A stretch of 64,000 nt of DNA from Agaribacter marinus. GTDB lineage: Bacteria > Pseudomonadota > Gammaproteobacteria > Enterobacterales > Alteromonadaceae. Under the pieces are notes generated by a model. The model was given only the letters and a program-made list of their open reading frames with translations. It ran no database searches and was not told where the DNA came from. The translations under genes were made by a program, and so were the position numbers. This document shows, in pieces, positions 57,367 through 64,000 of this stretch; within the stretch, counting starts at the first letter, position 1, and each line of letters begins with the position of its first letter. The DNA is taken from positions 62,001 to 126,000 of the forward strand of contig NZ_BSOT01000002.1 of NCBI RefSeq assembly GCF_030160655.1, written 5' to 3'.

Positions 57367-57638
57367 TTTTTATGTTCTCAATTGGTTTGTTTTTATAAAT
57401 TTTATTGCCTGTCATTGGGGTGTTACTCGATGCGTAAATTAGACACACTCTTTGTTTTACGCTCACTGCCATGACCGGCGAAGTCGCAAGATTATTCCCA
57501 TCGTAATGCCTTTTGGGTATGCAATCGCCTCTCGAAATCGGAACACATCCATAATTTAGTCGTCCCGATTTCGAAACCTCTGCTGTCTAACATGCTCACG
57601 ATATAAACTAAATTATTGTTTTTTATAATAATAATTAT
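57367..57638. promoter_or_regulatory. Regulatory region with an enhancer-like dyad
   Basis: Intergenic; contains the inverted repeat TCGAAATCGG (57532-57541) and CCGATTTCGA (57565-57574), perfect over 10 bp with a 23-nt spacer, centred about 87 bp upstream of the -24 element of a sigma-54 promoter. That is the distance expected for an NtrC-type activator site; the operon encodes such an activator. A terminator role in the other direction is an alternative. Confidence 0.55.
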
Positions 57639-57654
57639 TGGTACAGAACCTGCT
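57639..57654 (+). promoter_or_regulatory. Sigma-54 promoter of the export operon
   Basis: TGGTACAGAACCTGCT: GG at -24 (57640-57641) and GC at -12 (57652-57653) with exactly 10 bases between, against the consensus TGGCAC-N5-TTGCW. It lies 50 nt before the GTG start of the adaptor gene, and a sigma-54 activator is in the same operon. Confidence 0.7.
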
Positions 57655-57703
57655 AATCATAAATCCAAGGGTATCAATCACGCTTAAATTTGGAGTATGG
57701 GTT

Positions 57704-58960
57704 GTGGATATAGTACGAAAAAAAACATCTTCTGGACGTAAAAAAAAATGGCTTATTGCTATATCAGGTGTTGCTTTTGCCTTACTCGCTTCTTTCGGTG
57801 TTTATTCGATTAGTTCGTCCACAACGGCAATTAAGAAAGACGCATTGATTCTGGATGTTGTTAAACAAGATGAATTTTTGGTAACGGTAAGAGGAATGGG
57901 CGTGCTAACACCCAAAAATGAACGTTGGATTTCTACAGATGTTAGCGCCTCTATCGAACAAATATTCGTTAAAGCTGGCACAAATGTTAGCGCCGGCGAA
58001 CCTATTTTAAAACTGAATAATCCAAGCCTCGTTCAAGAATTTGAAGAAAGCCAATGGGCCTTACAAGAAGCCATTGCAACCCAAAATGCTTTGAAAGTCT
58101 CGCTTGAAACCGACCTCATCAACCTTGATGCAGCCGTTATTGAAGCAAAACTAAATTATGAACGCTCAACACTCACGCTAAATGCGCAACAAACCCTAAT
58201 GAGTCAAGGAGTAAATGCGGTATCTCAAATTGATTTCGAAAGTAGCAAAATAGAGGTCGCTCAGGACAAACAGCGCTGGGAATTGGCAAAACGGCGATAC
58301 GAAAGCCAACAACGCAATATGGGCGCGCAAATGCAAGCCAGCGACGCTCGACTTAACCGAGTACGAGAGTTGGTTAACCGACTGAATCGACGTGTGCAAG
58401 CACTCACTGTTTCTTCGCAGACTGATGCTATTGTTCAAGAATTATCTGTTGAACTGGGAGAAAGAGTCTCTGCAGGAGCAAACCTCGCGAGAATTGCCTC
58501 GCGAAATGAATATATTGCAGAGTTACGAATCCCCGAATCCAAAATTTCTGATGTACTAATGAACCAAGCTGTGTCCTTAGATTCTCGCAGTTCAATATTT
58601 TCCGGCAATGTCATCCGTATCGATCCGAATGTTGTGAATGGCTTAGTCCAAGTAGATGTTGCTATTCGAGGCGCTACACCCGTAGAAGCTAGACCAGACC
58701 TTACAATAGAAGGCGTCATAGAAATTGCTAAAAAAGCGAATGCCTTATTTGTAAAACGTCCCGTATATGCGCGGAGTAAAAGTACATCGCCCGTTTATGT
58801 ACTTAGCAGCAATGGTAAGCAAGCTGAAAAAAAGATGGTCGAGTTCGGTCAATCTACCAGCACGCACATTGAAGTCATTGCAGGCATTCGCGCAGGGCAA
58901 CAAATTATTGTGTCCGACGCAACGCAGTGGGAAAACAATCAAATAATACAAATTAATTAG
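57704..58960 (+). CDS. HlyD/MacA-type periplasmic adaptor
   Basis: 418 aa, GTG start at 57704 with GGAG 8 nt before; the longer open frame from 57638 runs through the promoter and is discarded. N-terminal TM (about 18-38) after a basic segment, barrel-sandwich/lipoyl half (GMGVLTPKNERWISTDVSAS), a coiled-coil hairpin (about 110-230), the second lipoyl half (DAIVQELSVELGERVSAGAN), and beta-barrel. Links an ABC exporter to an outer-membrane channel, which is not encoded here. First gene of the adaptor-ATPase-permease-regulator-kinase operon. Confidence 0.92.
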   Translation: MDIVRKKTSSGRKKKWLIAISGVAFALLASFGVYSISSSTTAIKKDALILDVVKQDEFLVTVRGMGVLTPKNERWISTDVSASIEQIFVKAGTNVSAGEPILKLNNPSLVQEFEESQWALQEAIATQNALKVSLETDLINLDAAVIEAKLNYERSTLTLNAQQTLMSQGVNAVSQIDFESSKIEVAQDKQRWELAKRRYESQQRNMGAQMQASDARLNRVRELVNRLNRRVQALTVSSQTDAIVQELSVELGERVSAGANLARIASRNEYIAELRIPESKISDVLMNQAVSLDSRSSIFSGNVIRIDPNVVNGLVQVDVAIRGATPVEARPDLTIEGVIEIAKKANALFVKRPVYARSKSTSPVYVLSSNGKQAEKKMVEFGQSTSTHIEVIAGIRAGQQIIVSDATQWENNQIIQIN

Positions 58961-58969
58961 GAATTTACT

Positions 58970-59728
58970 ATGTCAATTGATGCTACATCTACAAATCCGA
59001 ACGCGGAAAAAGTCAACGACCTGCCAATTGTGCAACTTATTGGTATCAATAAAGTGTTTTACGCTGATGATCTCGAAACCCACGCCTTAAATGACGTAAA
59101 TCTCCAAATTACAAAGGGAGAATATATATCGATTACAGGGCCATCGGGTTGTGGCAAATCGACGTTATTGTCTCTACTAGGCCTTCTCGATACCGCGACT
59201 GGCGGAGAGTACACCTTAGCAGGTCACAATACCCACGGCTTAAGTAGAGAAGAACGCGCAGCCATCCGCAATAAAGAAATAGGGTTTGTATTCCAAGCAT
59301 TTAACCTCATCAGTGATTTAAGCGTCGCAGAAAATATAGAGTTGCCTCTTACATACCGTAATGATATTTCAAAAGCCTTACGTCAATCGATGGTAGAAGA
59401 CGCGCTACAGAAAGTGGATATGCAACATCGCGCAAATCATTACCCATCACAACTATCAGGTGGTCAACAGCAACGCGTGGCTGTAGCAAGAGCGATTGCA
59501 GGCAATCCATCACTCATTTTAGCGGATGAACCCACTGGTAATCTGGATTCAAAAAATGCCGCCGTTGTGATGTCTTTACTCGACCAATTACACCAGCAAG
59601 GCGCTACCATTTGCATGGTAACTCATGATCCTAAATCTGCGTTGCGCGCCCAACGCACAATTGAAATCTTCGACGGTAAAATTGTTGTTGACCAAATTAA
59701 CGAAGTTACACAAGCCATTGCTGTATAA
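58970..59728 (+). CDS. MacB-type ABC transporter ATPase
   Basis: 252 aa. Walker A GPSGCGKS (about 57-64), signature LSGGQQQRVAVARA, Walker B LILADEPTGNLD, and switch His in CMVTHDP. LolD/MacB class of the ABC family, which powers mechanotransmission across the periplasm rather than transport through the membrane. Lies 10 bp after the adaptor gene. Confidence 0.96.
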   Translation: MSIDATSTNPNAEKVNDLPIVQLIGINKVFYADDLETHALNDVNLQITKGEYISITGPSGCGKSTLLSLLGLLDTATGGEYTLAGHNTHGLSREERAAIRNKEIGFVFQAFNLISDLSVAENIELPLTYRNDISKALRQSMVEDALQKVDMQHRANHYPSQLSGGQQQRVAVARAIAGNPSLILADEPTGNLDSKNAAVVMSLLDQLHQQGATICMVTHDPKSALRAQRTIEIFDGKIVVDQINEVTQAIAV

Positions 59729-59751
59729 AGGCAACGAGAAGGAATGTAATT

Positions 59752-62241
59752 ATGTCTGTCGCTATTGATATTAAATATGCAGCTCGCTTGCTAGCAAAAA
59801 AACCAAGATTTACTGCATTGACCATCCTCATTGTTGCTATCGGCTTGGGATTAACGCTTTATACCTATTCGTTGCTAAACCAATTGCTGTTTAGTGATAT
59901 TAAATTTGCGGACAATAAACCGGTGTACATCATTGAAGGCACCTATGACAAAACGCACTTGGAGCGACGCGAGGCAAACGCCATAGACTTGTACAACTTA
60001 AAAAACGACACGTCAATAATCGACGAGCTCGGTTTATATGTTGAAGGCACGACGTTTGTCGGCGAACCTGGTGGCACTCTTCGAAAGTTTAACGCATCTT
60101 ATGTGTCATCTAATTTATTCTCTTTCACCGGCATCAAACCAATGTTAGGCAGGAGTTTGCTGCCAAGTGACCATGAAGACGGCGCTGAGGAAGTACTCGT
60201 TATTGGGTATGACATGTGGCAAGGCTACTTTAACGGAGAACAAGATATTGTTGGTAAGACCGTATCAATTGATGGAGATGACCCTGCAAAAATCGTAGGA
60301 ATAATGCCGCAAGGCTTTGCCTTCCCTGCAATAGCCGACATGTGGCAACCGCTTGACGAAGAAGCCATAGCCCCGACAAAACGCAATAGACGCTGGGTGT
60401 CATCATTTGTAAAATTGAAAGATAGCATATCTTTGAATGAGGCTAGGTCAGTACTCAAAACGACAAACCTAAGCATTGCCAACTCATTAGATGACAATTG
60501 GCGCTGGTTAGTGGACGACGGCGAGTACCTCACTATCGAGCCGATGAAAAAAGCGCATCTATTGCAGTATCACGGGATGTTTATCGCACTCATGTTTGTT
60601 GTTATTTTGATCTTGGCACTTGCTTGTATAAACGTAGGGAACCTCTTGCTTTCAAGAGTCAACGAACGCATAAAGGAAGTAGCCGTTCGCATTGCATTGG
60701 GCGTGCCGCAACAACGGCTTATTCTACAAATGCTGCTTGAAAGCATATTCATTTGTTCAATTGGTGGAATTCTAGGTTTATTGCTAGCAGGTTACGGCTT
60801 AGATATCACAAATTCAGTGTTACGCGATATCTTTAAAATTGATGGGTATATGCCTTACTGGTGGTCACTGGCAATAGACGGGTCTGGCATTGCATTACTA
60901 GTGGCGACCGTGATTTTAATGATTGTTGTTACCGGCCTAATTCCCGCAACCCAATCACTCCGTAGTGACTTTAATGCACTATTGCGTGATGGCACTCGAG
61001 GTGCCTTAAGTAAAAGAGCAGCGCGCACCACAAAAGTGTTGGTTGTTTCTGAAATAATCTTGTCGTGTGTGGTACTTATCATGGCAAGTATCATTTTAAT
61101 ATCAACTTATTCAGCGAGTAACGCGGATTACGGCGTCGAAACAGAGAACCGTTTAACAGCAACGTTGCAATTGCCGCCCTCAGAATTTGAAATTCGATCT
61201 GACACAGAATTCGAATATGAAGATCGCCTTCGTCGTTCTGCTTTTTATTATGCATTGAAAGACGAATTGACCCGCCGAGATAATATCGAAAATGCCATAT
61301 TCATGACCCAACTTCCCGGTACTGGCGGTGGTACCAGCTATTTTGAAATCGAAGGTAGAGCCGCAGAGGTGTTTGACGAAAACCCATACAGCAACAACGA
61401 AGGTATATCGCACGGCGAGTTGAACACACTGGGTATGCGCGTAGTCGATGGCCGTGATTTTAACTTTCAAGACGCTGAGGATGGTGCGCGCAGCATATTA
61501 GTCAACGAATCAATTGCACGAGATTTTTTCCCTGAGGGTGATGCAGTTGGCTCAAGAGTGCGAAGAGCTAGTCAAGCCCAAGAAAATACCAACGACTGGT
61601 TTACCATCGTCGGCGTGGTATCTGATACTTTTCATGGTTCGTTAATGGATATATCTAGTGCACAATACAACACTTACCATTCCATGGATAACTGGGGACC
61701 TTGGAGAATGCAAATTGCGCTACATTATGTTGGTCACGAACAATTAGCTCGCAATACATTAATCGATGCCATCAACACGGTAAACAGTAATGTAGGTATG
61801 TACAATCTTCAAAGTTACAACGAGCTCATCAAAAAACCGACCTTGCTTATTGCTTCCGTTAGCAAAATTTTCCTTATTTGTGGGATAGTGGCGGCATTTC
61901 TAGCGGCATCCGGTATATATGCAGTAGCTGCAAATAGTGTACAACAAAGAACGCAGGAAATTGGCGTTAGACGAGCCTTAGGTGCGCCTGACAACCTTAT
62001 TGTCCGTATGTTCATTGTACAAGCAAGTTGGCAACTTATTGTGGGTGTATGCGCGGGCATTGGTATCTCCTTGTGGTTAATCAGTTTAATGTCGAGTACC
62101 ATGGTATTTAGTCTGAATACATTGATCGTCGCGATGGTAGGTATGCCATTGATCATTGTATTCATGGTGTTACTAGCCACATTAGTACCCACTAAACGTG
62201 TTATAGAGAAAGAGCCAGCATATGCACTTCATTACAATTAG
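59752..62241 (+). CDS. FtsX/MacB-type ABC permease (ADOP-like)
   Basis: 829 aa. Two repeats of MacB periplasmic core plus FtsX domain: TM1 at about 18-38, periplasmic domain with YVSSNLFSFTGIKPMLGRSL, three TM (about 280-410), ALLRDGTRGALSKRAART linking, then a second periplasmic domain (RILVNESIARDFFPEGDAVG read as SILVNESIARDFFPEGD), and C-terminal TM helices including QRTQEIGVRRALGAPDNLIV. Fused two-unit permeases of this type export peptides or lipids or act in envelope stress; substrate unknown. Confidence 0.93.
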   Translation: MSVAIDIKYAARLLAKKPRFTALTILIVAIGLGLTLYTYSLLNQLLFSDIKFADNKPVYIIEGTYDKTHLERREANAIDLYNLKNDTSIIDELGLYVEGTTFVGEPGGTLRKFNASYVSSNLFSFTGIKPMLGRSLLPSDHEDGAEEVLVIGYDMWQGYFNGEQDIVGKTVSIDGDDPAKIVGIMPQGFAFPAIADMWQPLDEEAIAPTKRNRRWVSSFVKLKDSISLNEARSVLKTTNLSIANSLDDNWRWLVDDGEYLTIEPMKKAHLLQYHGMFIALMFVVILILALACINVGNLLLSRVNERIKEVAVRIALGVPQQRLILQMLLESIFICSIGGILGLLLAGYGLDITNSVLRDIFKIDGYMPYWWSLAIDGSGIALLVATVILMIVVTGLIPATQSLRSDFNALLRDGTRGALSKRAARTTKVLVVSEIILSCVVLIMASIILISTYSASNADYGVETENRLTATLQLPPSEFEIRSDTEFEYEDRLRRSAFYYALKDELTRRDNIENAIFMTQLPGTGGGTSYFEIEGRAAEVFDENPYSNNEGISHGELNTLGMRVVDGRDFNFQDAEDGARSILVNESIARDFFPEGDAVGSRVRRASQAQENTNDWFTIVGVVSDTFHGSLMDISSAQYNTYHSMDNWGPWRMQIALHYVGHEQLARNTLIDAINTVNSNVGMYNLQSYNELIKKPTLLIASVSKIFLICGIVAAFLAASGIYAVAANSVQQRTQEIGVRRALGAPDNLIVRMFIVQASWQLIVGVCAGIGISLWLISLMSSTMVFSLNTLIVAMVGMPLIIVFMVLLATLVPTKRVIEKEPAYALHYN

Positions 62242-62259
62242 TGACTAGGACTATACTGT

Positions 62260-63663
62260 ATGGAAACGTCTATTTTAGTCGCTGATGATGACGTAAGTAT
62301 TTTGACCGCGTTACAACTACTGCTAACTGTTAACGGATTCAGCGTCACATGTGTTACGACACCGGTGGCGCTCATTGAGCAAGTTAAACGCAGAAAATTC
62401 GCGGCTGCATTAATTGATTTGAATTATCAAGCAGACACTACTTCAGGTAAAGAAGGGCTGGATGCTATCGAAACAATCAAAACCCTCGATAGCCACTTAC
62501 CGATTATAGTAATGACAGGGTATAGCAGTGTCGATATCGCCGTCAAAGCAATGAAACTTGGCGCCGGAGATTTTATCGAAAAACCTTGGAACAACGAACG
62601 ACTAATTTCAATTATCAATACCCAAATTAAACTTGGGCAAACGTTAACGCAAAATGCACGTTTATCCCAGGAAGTACAACATTTAAAAACCGCCGAAATT
62701 GGGATTGAATATGATGATGTTGTTGCTGAATCTCCGGCGATGCAACAAACATTACGGCAGTTAAAGAAGCTCGCGGCAAGTGATATGAGCATCTTACTTA
62801 CCGGTGAAAATGGCACGGGTAAAAGTATGTTTGCAGAGTATATACACAAGCACTCAACGCGTGCAGAGCACTCCTTAGTATCCGTAAACATGGGAGCGAT
62901 TACGGAATCTTTGTTTGAAAGTGAATTATTTGGTCACGTCAAAGGCGCATTTACCGATGCAAAATCACACCGCATCGGGCGCTTTGAACTTGCTGAAAAT
63001 GGCAGTATTTTCCTTGATGAAATAGCTAACCTGTCAATGGCCCAGCAGGCTAAATTATTACGCGTGTTAGAAGAAAGCCAGTTTGAAAAAGTCGGCAGTA
63101 GTCAAACCCAACAAGTAGACGTGAGATTGATATCTGCTACAAATGCAGATTTGGCACAAATGATTGAACAAGAGACATTCAGACAAGATTTACTGTATCG
63201 TTTAAATACTGTAACGGTAGCATTACCGCCGTTGCGTGACAGGCTGGATGATATCCCAAAATTAGTCGCCCAATTTGTGCGTCACTTTGCCAAACAATAT
63301 CGACTGCCTATCAAGCAACCGTCAAACGAGGCCATTCGACACCTTCAAGCACATGATTGGCCAGGCAACATTCGAGAATTACGGCATATTATTGAAAAAG
63401 CAATGTACTTGGCTGAAGGAAACACACTAGACACGGAAGATTTATCATTAAATTCGCAAGCGATAAGCATACGAAAATCACTTCAAGCAGAGTCATTTAC
63501 AGGAAAGGATTGGCAAACTGCTTCACTTGAGTCCATCGAAAAAGAAGTCATTGAAAACCGCCTAAAAGCCTTTGACTTTAATCCAGTAAAAACAGCTGAT
63601 TCACTGGGTTTGAGTAGGAGTGCATATTACCGTCGCATCGAAAAACATAAGTTGGGCCAATGA
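62260..63663 (+). CDS. Sigma-54-dependent response regulator (NtrC type)
   Basis: 467 aa. Receiver with Asp53 (LIDLN) and Lys108; AAA+ with Walker A GENGTGKS (182-189), Walker B SIFLDEIANL, and a C-terminal Fis-type HTH (KTADSLGLSRSAYYRRIEK). The sigma-54 contact loop reads GAFTDA (229-234) instead of the usual GAFTGA; the rest of the loop is standard. It most likely activates the promoter at 57639-57654 from the upstream dyad, making the operon autoregulated. Overlaps the kinase start (ATGA). Confidence 0.95.
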   Translation: METSILVADDDVSILTALQLLLTVNGFSVTCVTTPVALIEQVKRRKFAAALIDLNYQADTTSGKEGLDAIETIKTLDSHLPIIVMTGYSSVDIAVKAMKLGAGDFIEKPWNNERLISIINTQIKLGQTLTQNARLSQEVQHLKTAEIGIEYDDVVAESPAMQQTLRQLKKLAASDMSILLTGENGTGKSMFAEYIHKHSTRAEHSLVSVNMGAITESLFESELFGHVKGAFTDAKSHRIGRFELAENGSIFLDEIANLSMAQQAKLLRVLEESQFEKVGSSQTQQVDVRLISATNADLAQMIEQETFRQDLLYRLNTVTVALPPLRDRLDDIPKLVAQFVRHFAKQYRLPIKQPSNEAIRHLQAHDWPGNIRELRHIIEKAMYLAEGNTLDTEDLSLNSQAISIRKSLQAESFTGKDWQTASLESIEKEVIENRLKAFDFNPVKTADSLGLSRSAYYRRIEKHKLGQ

Positions 63664-64000
63664 AATACATATTGTCTTCAGGAAAGTTAGCATTCGAAGA
63701 CAAACTTGTCCGTATTGCCCTCATTGGATCAGTATTCACATTCTGCGTTGCTACTTATTTTGTCTTGGCATCCAGTGTTTCTATCTATCTAAAAATTCTG
63801 CTACTACTCGGTATATTCACTAGCCTAATTGCAATGGTATTCTACATTCGCTATGAGGTAACGTTTCAACTGCGTACATCAACAAATTTGGTTGATGCAA
63901 TGGCCTCTGGCGATTTTAGTTTACGCGCCAATAATCGCGAAGTAAAAGGCGCGCTTGCAGACTTCAACAATTTGCTCAATGGCCTAGCAGACCGCCTTGC
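63660..64000 (+). CDS. Sensor histidine kinase, partial (3' end beyond window)
   Basis: The frame opens at ATG 63660, overlapping the regulator stop, and runs to the window edge (113 codons). Two TM segments (about 19-37 and 44-65: SLIAMVFYIRYEVTFQLRTS) with almost no periplasmic loop, followed by a HAMP-like helix and DFNNLLNGLADRL. No kinase domain is in view, but coupling to the NtrC-type regulator makes it the cognate kinase. A short loop suggests it senses within the membrane or through partners such as the permease. Confidence 0.8.
   Translation, partial: MKYILSSGKLAFEDKLVRIALIGSVFTFCVATYFVLASSVSIYLKILLLLGIFTSLIAMVFYIRYEVTFQLRTSTNLVDAMASGDFSLRANNREVKGALADFNNLLNGLADRL

Noticed and set aside
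57638-57703. Upstream extension of the HlyD adaptor frame
   Set aside because: Covers the sigma-54 promoter; GTG at 57704 has the better RBS.

Overview
The window looks like chromosome from a marine, heterotrophic gammaproteobacterium of the Alteromonadales (Alteromonas/Paraglaciecola/Glaciecola-like). Supporting signs are moderate-to-low GC, two large TonB-dependent receptors (one beside a tryptophan-halogenase-family flavoprotein), a secreted GH16 agarase/porphyranase-like enzyme, many lipoproteins, and typical gammaproteobacterial genes (recG, rsmJ, ppnP, yhiN, DUF2058/yaiL). No rRNA, tRNA or CRISPR array was seen. Genus assignment is inference.

Layout. 1-1.2 kb: two secreted or lipidated proteins of unknown function. 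1.5-4.5 kb: a periplasmic binding protein directly coupled to a hybrid histidine kinase. 4.5-6.5 kb: glutathione-dependent formaldehyde detoxification (frmA-frmB). 6.7-9.9 kb: a small lipoprotein, a membrane/TerB pair, a periplasmic class II cyclic-nucleotide phosphodiesterase overlapping a DUF2058 gene, and ppnP. 9.9-17.7 kb: an amine-oxidase-like flavoprotein, a second binding-protein/hybrid-kinase pair, a DUF547 protein and a membrane glycosyltransferase. 17.7-24.2 kb: a YHS protein, a NIT-domain chemoreceptor with a sigma-28-like promoter, a GntP permease and a TonB receptor. 24.2-25.1 kb: two opposed gene remnants (esterase, SDR) that look like a deletion scar. 25.2-27.4 kb: a tautomerase/NTF2-like/GST operon divergent from a LysR regulator. 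27.6-32.6 kb: TonB receptor plus halogenase.

32.6-34.5 kb is a degraded mobile-element zone. It holds a frameshifted PIN toxin remnant, an attC-like structured site, an intact higBA toxin-antitoxin operon with two matching operators, an IS3 transposase fragment, and a tnsA fragment of a Tn7-like element. The element's putative end carries repeated TGTGCAAACT motifs and stops a few bases from the end of yhiN.

36.0-37.4 kb: a frameshifted, possibly papain-like gene translationally coupled to an HDAC11-like deacetylase. 37.4-47.4 kb: a compact six-gene operon (NHL propeller, PSCyt1-DUF1549-DUF1553 protein, DUF1501 protein, c-type cytochrome, cytochrome b, SASA esterase) beneath a membrane AraC regulator, with a 15-bp tandem repeat as candidate operator. 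This planctomycete-type module with its own cytochromes is the most system-like oddity here. 47.6-57.4 kb: S41 protease and lipoprotein, LiaF-like protein, peroxiredoxins, recG-rsmJ-peroxiredoxin, and GH16. 57.7-64 kb: an HlyD/ABC/FtsX export operon continuing into an NtrC-type regulator and its kinase, preceded by a good sigma-54 promoter and an upstream dyad.
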